From Pleurodeles waltl (taxonomy: Eukaryota; Chordata; Amphibia; Caudata; Salamandridae): a stretch of DNA of 64,000 bases. The stretch covers positions 663,738,575-663,802,574 of the forward strand of contig NC_090451.1 of NCBI RefSeq assembly GCF_031143425.1, read 5' to 3'. Below, piece by piece: positions 34,111 to 44,850 of this stretch (within the stretch, counting starts at the first letter, position 1; each line of letters opens with the position of its first letter). The notes under the pieces are model-generated. The model saw nothing but the letters and a program-made list of their open reading frames with translations. It was not told the DNA's origin and searched no databases. The position numbers and the translations under genes were made by a program.

Positions 34111-35479
34111 GTTCTGTGCATTTTTTTCTGGAACTGTGTTTTGGAGTTTTTCAGATAAGGCAATTTTCCTTTCTGAAAAAGGCACACTTTTCAGAAAACA
34201 GGACATTCAAATAGATATAGACAAAATAACAGTTTGCCCCAAGGATCATAGAGGTCTCTTGCATACAGCAGTGAGTGAGCAGATCACATGGTGCAAGCTG
34301 TTTGGTGAGTGACCTGAGGATCCAAAGGGGTGGCACCTGACCCTGAGCTCGACAGCCCTCTCAAGCTTATAGCTCCATCCTCATCAGTGGCAGGTGTGCC
34401 AGTAATCTGGGGGGTGGAGGGGTGCTCTGCAGGCTTGGGCTGCAGCAGGACACTTCTTTCATGAGAACTAGTCGGTCATGCCTGCTGCAGATGGACAAGC
34501 ACCTTCTGTTTGCCTCCAGGGGCTCGCCGCTTACCGATACTTAAATGAGACAGGTGTCCCAGTGTCCGCCACCTGCTAGCAACATGAACTATTGAAACAG
34601 CCCCTCCATCCCTTTGGGGTTTTGGAACACACTGCATGTCCTCTGGCACATAACTACTCAAAGGAAAACAAGGGTGATTAGAGGGGGCTCACGGCTGCCT
34701 GAATAATTAGGCATTGCTATAGAGATTACATTCATTTTTTATTTCATTGTGTGCCAATGAACAGTTTTCTCTCTGCCTTCACCAAGTTGTGCTCCATTAG
34801 GAACACCTGAAGGGTTTTTGCACTGTAAAGCTCAATCCATTTTCTCTCACAATGTCATAAAACTCCAACAGATTCCACACATAACCAAGGCCCCGGTTCT
34901 CTCAACTTCAGGGACACCACTCGGGTAGTGCTGGAGTTCAATTGTAGGTGGCGATTTGTCCCAGCTGCAGTGTTCTCTCGGAGGAAAAGCTCAGTAATGG
35001 ATGTTCGACCAAGCCGCAAGGGGTGCCCTAATTCAGGACCACTGTGGATGCGAAGACCCAGCAGCACTCACAAAGCTGATGCTGTCGGCTCCACACACAA
35101 GCATTTATAGGCAGGACTTTCAGACTGAGTTCACAATGCTTCTGCCACTACCAGCCCATCACCTCCGGTTGACTCCAGTTACTCATCTTGCACCCCACAG
35201 GGCCTTCATGCATGCATGTTTGCCACCTCAGAAGAAGTAAGAGGTAAATATTGGTAGGACCCTTGGGACTGTTATCATGGGGAATTATTTGAAACATATT
35301 TGTTTTAATAAAGAAGTAAATTTACTGCAACCTGTGATTTACCTTACCATTTATTATACAGCAGTCAGACTTCTCGTGCCACACACAGTCTTCGGCACCA
35401 CATGACACCTGATCTCCAACAATGCCAGATGGTGCATAACTGCAGGCCAGGGTCTGCGTGGCCTCCTTGCAGATCATGG
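34111..35479. other. Intron 2, no gene recognised
   Basis: The short frames at 34,928-35,240 have no domain and no splice support. An AATAAA-like AATAAAGAAG occurs at about 35,308, but no associated gene is visible. Confidence 0.45.
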
Positions 35480-36170
35480 GGCAATATTAAAAGCAAGTGC
35501 TGGAGACTGTGTTTGCCTTTTTTTTAAAAGTCAGGGTGAAATTTGCGAATATTTGTGAATTTTGAAAAAAAACATTTTTGCCCAGGCAGGGTACCAGGGG
35601 ACTCCTGCACCAAGACCAGGGGATTAGTGTAAATGTACTCTGCCCCCTTCTTCTTTTTTTTAAACATTTATTTTTGAAGCGGAGTCTCAAAATGGCTGCC
35701 AACACTTCTGGTTGAAGTGTTGGCAGTCAATCAGATCTCTGCACGAGATCAGGAGGATTTGCGAACTGTTTGCACCTCTAGATTTACAAATTTGGTTTTC
35801 CTTTAATATCTCACAAATTAATGAATGGATTTACACCAAATAACAAAAAGCGTAATCTGCAGACCAAAAGCTACCTTTCTACCAAATTAGGTGTAATTCT
35901 GTCCAGAGGTTCGTGTTCAAAACTGGTATGGGAATTAACATGGGAAATGCACTTTTTTGACCCCTCACCTTTTCTCGGCCTCCGCTGGAAGGATCACCCC
36001 AAAACTACCCATGCACACCAAGATTCTTGGGCACAATTTTGTTGGGAAAATTTTGTGATGATTCATCAAATGGTGCCAAAGATATAGGCAAGTCAAAAAA
36101 AGTTTTTTCTTTGGAAACTAGGTCCTAACTATAACTACCTACTGGTCAACGCCAGTAGGTAGCTAAGGTT
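35480..36170. repeat. Dispersed repeat, probably the same family as 32.45-34.1 kb
   Basis: The segment contains the blocks TGGATTTACACCAAATAACA and CTACCTTTCTACCAAATTAG, and ends in TCCTAACTATAACTACC, which I recognise as part of a common newt repeat that also carries TATAACT ends. It looks partly complementary in content to the G-rich family above. Non-coding. Confidence 0.5.
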
Positions 36171-37454
36171 CTTACTTTATGCTTCACCGAGTGCTGAAGG
36201 AAACTCTTGTCAACAGTTAATAAACGTACTTTCATCATTTCTGCTATCAGTGGCTAATTTACTAGTGGGGATTCTCATCTCTAGGTCGACAGACCGGAGG
36301 GTGTGACACAATAAAGCTGATAATCTTATTTTAAACTCTAGAGTTGTCACAATTTGTTAATTCCACCACACGTTAAGGGACATTCACTAGATCCAATATT
36401 TTCCTCCCTGCATCGTGTAAAAGTATTAGACTTACTGAGTTTGACATAAACAGATCGCGAGGGCGTCTTCTTTGGTTGGACCTCGAGAAACTTGACGGTA
36501 AAGAAAGCAACTGAGGCCGAGGAGGCAGCAGCATGATGTGCATGGCTAAGATTACAGAGGCACTCAATTACGAGAGCTGGTCCCGGCACTGATTGACCAA
36601 TATGAACCTTGAATACGAAGCATGTGTAATAAATTCATTAGATACTGTTGCCCGCTTAAAATGGTTACTAATAGAAGATCGAAATAAAACCATGGCATGC
36701 TATTTGCAAAGCTGTCTGAAGCTAAGAGGATTGTACAATTTTAAAAGGTCTGGAGGACTAATTACGGTATTAGGAAACGGCGTTCATACATGGCTGAACA
36801 CAGGAAATACAAAAGGCGCAGGTAGATTTTCCAGAGAAGAAAATAGTGTGGCAAAATATAGCTATAAATGCACTCCTTTGTGAATCCTAAATGTTTGGAG
36901 AAGGTGGTGGGAAGCTCACAGGAACTGTGCAACTCCAAGGCAGATTTTGTTTATGAGAAGACATCCAAAATGTGTTCGACGTTTGTGCTAAAAGGCAATT
37001 TTGATCCACACTTAGAAATTGGTATGACAGCCCAGGTGCAAATAAAACCATATCACTGCTCATGGGGTTTGAGCTATTTCTGAATGAGAAAACAAGGGCT
37101 TTGCTGTCTGCAAATAAATCAGTTTTTCAGTTTCTCAGTTCCGAAGTATAGCCAGTTAGAGTCAGAGCAGTTAAGGTGTTGACTGCTTCAGAACAGTACT
37201 TACTTCCTTGTGCGGTGTGTTGCTTTCGTAGTCTTTGGTGCTTTCACCATTGAAGTAAGTGACTGTGACACCATTGTTAAAGAAGCCTATGGCATAAATA
37301 AGGTACCCTGAGTAGCAGCTCACCTTGCCAACAAAATGTGTGCAACTCATAAGAATGCCCATATTTTGCACTTTAAGATCAAAATTCTATTTTGAACCTG
37401 GTTTAATCCGGTTTTAAACCTCTACAAAAATCAGCAGTCCTCAAGGACGTGGAT
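36171..37454. other. Intron 2, no gene recognised
   Basis: This is AT-rich DNA. The sequence ending GGGTGTGACACA at about 36,310 resembles the end of an LTR, but no partner was found. Open frames of 60-96 codons (36,593-36,883) have no domain. Confidence 0.4.
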
Positions 37455-37785
37455 GAGCTTAGTTGGATGCTATGATGAGGACGGCAGAACAGCACTGGTC
37501 TTACCTAACTGCATTGGCTGCTTTCCATACAATATCATGGGGCGATCAGGCACTGCTGAGGCTGGAGTCATATCTAACAGAGAGAAATCAAGCAGTCAGA
37601 ACTTTCTTACATTATTCTGCTATCAAGTCATTAAAGCAATGTGCACCTCAAGGATCATTATGAGGCCAGCTCTGTTTAATATCTATGTTGCACTCCTGGC
37701 GCAACCAATCAGATCTTTTAGTTTTATGTACGGAAACAATGCAGATGATACCCAACTAGTGATTAATTTAGATGGATAGACCACC
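37455..37785 (+). pseudogene. LINE (CR1/L2-like) reverse transcriptase fragment
   Basis: Two overlapping shifted frames carry RT blocks: LESYLTERNQAVRTF with CAPQGSL (frame starting 37,463) and PALFNIYVALLAQPI with the catalytic-type NNADDTQLVINL (frame starting 37,453, motif near 37,735-37,770). The A-D-D box with the following TQL is characteristic of CR1/L2-like RTs. A frameshift near 37,660 and a stop at 37,780 show it is dead. Sense orientation in RUSC1 intron 2. Confidence 0.75.
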
Positions 37786-40139
37786 ACTAATGCACACTAT
37801 GCTCTACTGCACTAGCAGCAGTCTACCGTCAGCTGTGCACATCAGACCCAGTATCCTACTGCCACCAGCCCATACCGTGCTATACTACACATCCAGTAGC
37901 CTACTGCCACCAGTACACACCATGCCCCTACTTCTCCCCTTAAGCCGGCGAAACTGCTTCACATCCTAATCAGTATCCTCCAGTCACCAGTCCATACCAC
38001 ACAACCATTGCCTCAAGTACACTCCATGCTTAACCACCCACTGACTGACCTATTGCAGCCTGCTCTATCACACACCTAGTTGCAGACTTCCTTAGAAAAT
38101 CAGATAACTTGAATCACTGTCATACACAGGCACAGAGTAAAAATAAACCCAACCCTAACCAACCACGGTGCAAGGTAAATGCAGCCGCTAAGGATAACTC
38201 CAACCTCTTCCTAGCAGGGCACTGGGTAAAACTTAATAAGAAGGATAATACCTCGATTACCTCCACTCGCACAGGGTCATCAAAACCTGTCTGCTTCCCT
38301 TAGACCCAGTTTAAGCATCACAAGCTTCCTCTATATGCCCGCTGCTTGGCCCAGGAACGTCATCGCATATCCAGCACAGCTCAGCATAAACCACATGCCA
38401 CACACTATGCTCTACAGCTCACTCACTATCACTGTAACACAACTGAACATGGATAAGTTATGAAAAGAATCACAGAGATGGCACCCAACATAGTATCCAA
38501 CCTCCTCAGTGGCAGGCTCACACACTGCTGCCCTAACACTCAAATACAAACTAACAAGGATACACCCCTCTTCATTTTTTCATTCCTATTAAGTACCCCA
38601 AACTTCCACAATCCAAGGAACTTTTAAAACTGTGAAATCCCACTGGTCTGCTTCCATTCCCAACCTGAGACAGTATGGACACAAACTCTAAATAGTGGTA
38701 ACAGTTATGTACTACTTATGTATGTGCATGCACGTATACACACACATGGTGACACTGTCACATCACATACACCAATTGTCAAAATGTAACCCCCGAGACT
38801 CCCCCATAAACGCAAGTGACCTAAGCAAAGGGCCTGCAAACTAAACCACGTGGCCGAAGGTCCACACGCGCACTCAGATGAAGCCCTTAGAAGCACCCAA
38901 ATGCTTCTAATGTACCTAGGTGATACAAACCGGCCCAACCCAAGGGACAGCGAGTGTCTCAACATACATCAGCACACCAACCCTCCCCATCAGAATAGGT
39001 GATAAAACAGCAAGTCTGCATGTTCCAGTATAGGTCTGTCCAAAAACATACCGATGGAGTAGTCGGATTTGGTCCTCACACAAAATACACCTTACACAAG
39101 GTACAAGTTGGTGAGTGTGATTCTCTCTCCTTGGGGAGCTGAGAATCCAACCTGCCTGTAGAGAAAGAATCACCTCGCCATCTCATACCCTGTGAAAAGT
39201 GCTATAGGACTCCACAATATTGTATTAATTTTCTTTTATTGCATTGGAAGCTATGAACACTATATGGAAGGTGGTCCCTAATGCCTTATTACAGGAGACT
39301 TGTGACATCTCTAGTGGCCTGTAGTAAAAAAAATTTACATAGCTGTTCAAGTGTAATAAGATATTACAGTTGTTTTCTGACATCACAATGTCCCCTGCCA
39401 GAGCCAGAAGCCGGAGGAGATAGACAGAACCATCAATAAAGCTGCAGTTTAAACAGTGAAACCAAAAGGTGGCCTTTCTTTCTTCTGTCTTGTTTTTCTA
39501 CGTGAACAGTGATAAGCAGAAAGCAGATTTTTATGGTAAAAATATTTATTTTTGGCATGCTTTAGGTAATTATCGGAAAGATAAAAATCTGACTGTATTA
39601 AACTGTTTCTAATATTTTTTGCAACAAACGTAATAATTGTGTACTTCATGTTTGCAAACACCCTATCTCTTTCTCATGAAAGAGCATCAGACCAAGGATT
39701 TAAGCAGTTTATGAAGAGGTGATGGTATGACCATGTATTATAAGGAATAAAGTACCTTGGATTTCCAGTACCTTATAAAGGAACTCAGCATTCAAACTTG
39801 TTCCTCTGTATGGTCATTGAACGCCTGTGTGATATGCAATATCTTTATAATGTATGACATCTGGTATTGTATCCCAAATATATTTATTGGGATACACGTG
39901 TAATTTCACACAATAGGAGGGCTTGAAAAAAGTGCGCACAACTGAATTTGTGCACACAGTAATTGTCACAGACGCCCCCTAGCTGATCACTGTAGTGGAA
40001 ATCCCCAGCAACATTACTTTTAGGCACAAACTGCAGCAGCCCAGTCTCCAAACTTTGTTTATATTACTAAGCTGGGAGGTGACCAATACTACTATTTGAC
40101 TAGCTTGTGCATAAGAAGCACACTGGTTCTATATAAACA
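37786..40139. other. Intron 2, non-coding with weak local repetition
   Basis: At 37,790-37,930, CTACTGCCACCAG and TATACTACACATCCAGTA words recur about every 55-60 bp, perhaps decayed LINE tail or minisatellite. The rest, including 38,700-39,180 with its ACACACATGG words, shows no gene. Confidence 0.45.
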
Positions 40140-40730
40140 TAGTTGTTGATACTCTAAACATGAAATAAGAAATTTGCATTTGCTTTAAGAAGCCCTGAAA
40201 AGATTATTGGCATGTTCACTCTAGCGAAACGTGTGTCAGCAGGGAAATCCGAACCTTGTCCATCTCTTTATAATAAACGGAAGATTTGAAACCAGGAGGA
40301 TTACATTTATTTTATGTTATTCCAATTGGAGTGTGGGCTCCACCGTACTGGTGTTCACAGTGTGCCTGAACATAAGAGCTGCACCCAGAGGTTAAGAGCC
40401 CAACACCTACACCACATTATATTTAGCCGAATTTGCAAACAGGGAGTGTCTCTCTGCCACAATTTAGGCGGGTGGCCTACGTTTCTTGAACTCAGTGGTT
40501 CTTTACACCTGCACGGCATCACACACTTACTCCCCCAGAAGACTCTCTACTCTTATCGGGAGGCTTCGGAGCTTCACCTCGAGACTGGTGATGATAAAGA
40601 CATTGGCGAAGCACCAAGTCTTGATACACACAAATTTACCCACTTCTTGCAAGTATTGTATTTGAAGACCTACTTCTTGAAGCTGAAGAAATCAGCACCC
40701 CATAGGTAGAGCTTATTCTAGTTATAATGG
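40140..40730. repeat. Probable dispersed repeat with AGCGAAACGTGTGTC box
   Basis: The order AAGAAGCCCTGAAAAG, then GCGAAACGTGTGTCAGC, then AATAAACGGAAGATTTG matches a repeat I remember from newt and other amphibian DNA. The 131-codon open frame 40,314-40,709 lies in its downstream part and has no recognisable domain; I do not call it a gene. Confidence 0.45.
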
Positions 40731-43199
40731 AATGCATCTGGTTGAAAGGAGGAATGTGACCCTCCACCTGGAAGACGGCCTCCTCAATCCTTTCCCGGGT
40801 TACATCGAGCACGTAATGTGTTTATGGTGGTGGTAGGTGGTGGACACATGCATGTGTTTTTGGAGATCCGGAGCTCACCAGACTTTGACATATAAAAGAG
40901 AAAAAGGAAGAAAAGGGAGAGCGAAGGAGGAAGAGAAGGATAAGAACACAGTAAGAAATTGAAAAAGTAGGGATGAAATAGAACCTTCAAGAGAGAGATA
41001 AAGAGACATGAAGTGTAGTAGAGAGAATAAAGGTGCACACGGTAGAATCAAGACCAGGCAGCCTTTGTATTCACCAATTCCACCATATGGCAGCGCCTGT
41101 GGAGGGGTTTAAAGATAAACTTTGGTCCCTTCTCCTTATTCATTATTTACTATTATTATTATTATTTTGACAAATTAAGCACTGGAAAAGGATCAGCTCC
41201 ATCCACCCCCTCCGTGTGCAACATCCTCTAAGTATGACACCACTTTTTGCCTGATAATTACTGGGACATGGAAGTTCGGGGCAGTAAGAAACAAAGTCCA
41301 TGAGTGATGCCACATTATCGTGGACTTATTAGGACCTATTTAATGGACATTATAAATTCCGATCCAGCAGAGTCAGGTTCTATTGGGACCGATAACTATC
41401 AGCTCAAACAGCAGGGCTTAAAAGGTTTAGAAGAGGTTCTGATGTGTTACTTGTGAAGCTTTATCAATGGTAAAAACTGCTTTCTCTGTAATGGGAGATG
41501 AAACACATAAAATCTGGAGCAATTTTGAGACCATGCACCCTGCTGGCAGTATAATAGAAAGAGCCAAGAGCTGTTCTACAACTCATCTTGAGCCATAAAC
41601 ATCACGGACAAGGGGTGCTGGCACAAGGTCAAGTGCCCAGTCACCTCTTCTAAAGGATTACAGATTGCTAAATTGAAAATGTTATTAAAACTGGAGCCAA
41701 TTGTTATTTTTATTAAAAAAACATCTGCCTCGTAAAACGAAGCCCTCTTATTTTCTGTTGTTTCTTTCTCATTGCATACCGTACCCATGCACATATTTAA
41801 AAACAAGCAGTGGCAAAGCCAAAGGGTCTGGAGGTGATTGGTTGGTAATGCTTGGTTTGCTCTGTCATGGTTTTTGCTGAACTTTACTGTTAAAGAAGCT
41901 GCTGGGCCCTCATCAATATTAAAAAAACAATGGCTAAAATATGTTTCAGCCTCAAAAAGCAGAAATTGCCATTGTAGTTCCTAGCACTTGAGGGACTTTC
42001 TTTGTGTGTGGACCAGCCTAGTGAAATGGCAGAATGCTGTCACTCACAGTGAATTTAGCCAATGACTGGAGTGTGCTCACCCACTGCCCAATGTTATATG
42101 CTGTGGCTGGTGGGAAAAAAATGTGGATGGCACAACAACAAATCATTGGATTAGCATATCTGTCTGAAAGCCCCTATAAGCAAGTATGTGATGCATAAAT
42201 AAAATCAGTAAAATTAAATGATCTTGGTATGCAGAAACAGTTTAATTCTGAAATATTTCAGTTTTAAAACTATCGAGTTTTTTTTTTTAAACGGAGCATG
42301 AGGGTAGCGTTATTCTTAGGGCTGGCATTAGTTTTAGGGTCATGGCTGTGTTAGGCAAAGCCCACGTGCAGGCTTCTGCTTTCGCTTAATTTAGGAATTA
42401 GATTTGCATTAGGTTTAAGTTTCGGGCAAGGTTTAGATTGATGTATTAATTTTTCAAATTTGGGATTACTTTGTTATTAGGTTTTTAGGTGTTTACATCG
42501 TGCTATTTTGTTTTAATAGGATTATTCTCAGGCACGAGTGTTTAGGTATTTAATACCTAAGACCAGAAGCCATCACATAAAATGGATTCCCATCTAAGCG
42601 AGAGGTGACTGAGCCTGTATGGGACTCAATAAACACCCATATAAAGTGAAAAGCAAGAGCTACATAATGTACTGCCAGGCCGTGTACAACTACTTAATAA
42701 TGTACAACAACTGGTAAAAAAAAAAAAAAAAACATTTGTGGGTTGCCAACACGCATTCATTTTGTTAAAACATCACATTATTTCATTTAGCAGCAGCTGA
42801 GACAAAACTAGCATACAAAGGGCAGATTATCCAAAAAGTAGATATCATTTAGGGGAAATTTAAGCAAATCAAACGGGCCTCTGTGTCCCCTTCCATTAAG
42901 AATACAACTGACCACTTCTTACTCAATATTTCTTTAGAAGATATAAAAGAAAGAACAAGTCACTGGGACCTGAGAATGGCTTGTAACTGACAAAAACTCA
43001 AAATTGAGGAATGGGTTCGGTGCACAGCTGACCACTGCTTTGGAAATGGCGTGAAAAGTTAAGTTAGATAGTCAAGAACAAGCACATTTGTCAATTACAT
43101 TAGATTGGTATATTCGCCCCATTTAAACCCGAGACAGTATCTCTGTTTCTCATTCCGGGAGGGAGGGAGGGTTCTCATTCATTTTCATTGTTAATTTAA
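40731..43199. other. Intron 2, non-coding; simple repeats
   Basis: The segment contains a purine-rich stretch at about 40,880-41,040, an (ATT)n microsatellite at about 41,145-41,167, a degenerate TTAGG/TTTAGG-like stretch at about 42,300-42,500 and an A-run of about 16 near 42,716-42,732. No exon was recognised. Confidence 0.5.
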
Positions 43200-43893
43200 A
43201 TGTGCACTTTCATCTGGTGTTTCAACTAACGCATTTCTTCCATCTCTCTTTCTTGACTTCCGTGCCCTCTGAATGTAACCCTGCTAACCCCCTTCTCATG
43301 TTATGGTTTGTAACCTCTTTGATGGTCCTTTTTTTGCATCTTAAATCCCCTGCCCTTTCTCCTGCATTTCTTCTTACTTCTTCTTACAATCCTTTCTTAC
43401 TTCGCTTCGAAATCCAACTTGTTTTGTTGTTCAATTTCTATTGTAATTATTTGCAACATACTATTTTACCCTTGAAATTCCTAACTACCCCATTGCATTT
43501 CTTCCTTTTCTTCTGGCAATTGCTCCTCATTCCTTCGAAAAATTCCTCACTTTTTTAAACTTCAACCGCTCTGTTTCCTTTTTTCAATTCCCCTAAATGA
43601 CTACTTATAATTTGGCTTCCTTCCTTTTATGCTGGCTTCTTCCATCTTTGATTTCAAATCTTCTTCCTACAATGTGATCATCACTCTTTTGCATCTATTC
43701 CACCATGCTCTTTTAATCCCTCCTTGCACACTTGGCTCCCGGTTTGGTAATGTTTTTTTGTGCCTCCACCGCTGACCGTCTCTCTTTACTTTCTACCGCA
43801 AATGCTCAAACCTGGCTCCAGTTAGCTCCTTGTTCTCCCACTATCCGAGACCCCAAACACTGCAATTCCCGTCCCTGCTCCTCCGTTTCTCAG
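43200..43893 (+). other. RUSC1: Long pyrimidine-rich end of intron 2
   Basis: About 700 bp are strongly T/C-rich on the + strand and end in CTCCTCCGTTTCTCAG, a strong polypyrimidine tract and acceptor. The 118-codon frame 43,202-43,558 is hydrophobic low-complexity translation of this tract, not a gene. Confidence 0.6.
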
Positions 43894-44394
43894 CAGGTGA
43901 AGTACCCGTGAGCCACAATCAGGACCTCACGGTGTCCTCGTCCAGTTCCAGCTTAGAGAACGTCGAGGATGAGTCTAGTGTGGTGCTGGCCCGTCCCTTC
44001 AATCAACACCTGAAGGCCTTATCCTGCAATGAAGTCTGCCTCCTTGGCAAGAAACTTGGCTACCTGTCCCCGGAAGAACTGCTGCCCATCCGACTATCCC
44101 CAGTTGGGGCGTACTCACCACCTTACAGAGGAGTCTTGCCTCTGCTGGAGAACCCAGGCTTGTCTGTGCTCTTGTCTCCACTCTTTCCAAGAAGCAGAAC
44201 ATTCCCCAGCATGTCCTTGCCAACACACCGAACCTCAGATGAGCCTCCAGCCAAACAGAGAGATCGCCGTCCTGCAGAAGAGTCTACTACAGAGAACCAA
44301 TCTGGTTCTGGAGCAGCGACTGGTAGGCATCAATCAAGCAAGCGGGCCCCCTGGAGGACCCAAGGCTCCGAGACATGCTGGACCAACATCCAAC
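43894..44394 (+). CDS. RUSC1: RUSC1 exon 3: 167-codon segment, phase 1 in and out
   Basis: The exon follows a strong acceptor and ends in CAAC|GTAAGA (GT at 44,395). Read in phase 1 from exon 2 it stays open and leaves one base, which fits exon 4. The acceptor is a tandem CAGCAG, so the exon may start at 43,894 or 43,897 and gain or lose one alanine. The protein begins GEVPVSHNQDL and has a Ser-rich acidic patch, a KALSCNEVCLLGKKLGYLSP helix-like stretch, ELLPIRLSPVG, then VLPLLENPGLSVLLSPLFPR, and a basic, disordered end. I know no named domain here. I do not recall this segment in the 902-residue human protein, so it may be a lineage-variable exon. Assignment to RUSC1 rests on strand, splice signals and phase. 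Confidence 0.72.
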
Positions 44395-44709
44395 GTAAGA
44401 CAACCTTTACTTTTCCAACCTTTCCTTTTTTTTTTTTTTTTTTTACCTTTGCTGGTCAATTTGTTTTCGGTCTGGAAGACCATTTTACACTTTGTTTAAA
44501 ATATATAGAGAGCGCAGCTTTGACTCCGCCTAGAGGAGTATTTCTTTCACCTCATGCTATTGGCTGTGTGGTGTGCGGGAGGTGTTTCCATTGAAATGCA
44601 TGAGGGACTATTTAACATGAGAAAAGGACATGCAATCATCCTGTTGTTTATCACATTTGAGTTTGTATTTCTTACTTGTCTTCTACATAGAAAGCAATCC
44701 TTTGTTGCT
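44395..44709. other. Start of intron 3 with T-tract
   Basis: A run of about 18 T at about 44,427-44,444 follows the exon 3 donor by some 30 bp. The remainder is non-coding; the exon 3 frame would stop at 44,594 if the intron were retained. Confidence 0.5.
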
Positions 44710-44850
44710 ACTTTTTCCCCAGTGATGGATTAAATGGTATAAGCAGTATTTGTGTATGCAACACAGCAAGCAGCATTTGTGAAAATAATTGCATGTGATG
44801 GCACATTAAAGTCAGGCATGTTGCCATTGCCAGTGCTTGTTTTCTATAGA
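44710..44850 (+). repeat. Diverged copy of the repeat found at 58.7-58.8 kb
   Basis: The order GTAT..GCAACACA.GCAA.CA.CATTT, then TGGCACATTA, then CCAGTGCTTGTTTT is shared with 58,690-58,815 on the same strand, at clearly diverged level. It is a fragment of one dispersed family. Confidence 0.55.

Noticed and set aside
40314..40709. 131-codon frame with mixed composition
   Set aside because: It lies in a probable dispersed repeat, shows no recognised motif and has no splice or promoter signal.
42300..42500. TTAGG/TTTAGG-like words considered as an interstitial telomere repeat
   Set aside because: Spacing is irregular and copies are too degenerate; ordinary AT-rich simple sequence explains it.
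43202..43558. 118-codon hydrophobic frame that could be taken for a membrane protein
   Set aside because: It is translation of the long T/C-rich tract before exon 3, with no splice or domain support.
44029..44499. Alternative frame through exon 3 with a coiled-coil-like stretch (REIAVLQKSLLQRTNLVLEQ)
   Set aside because: It does not fit the phase left by exon 2 or the phase required by the NESCA exon, while the other frame fits both. It is kept here because the helix-like look is odd for a chance frame.
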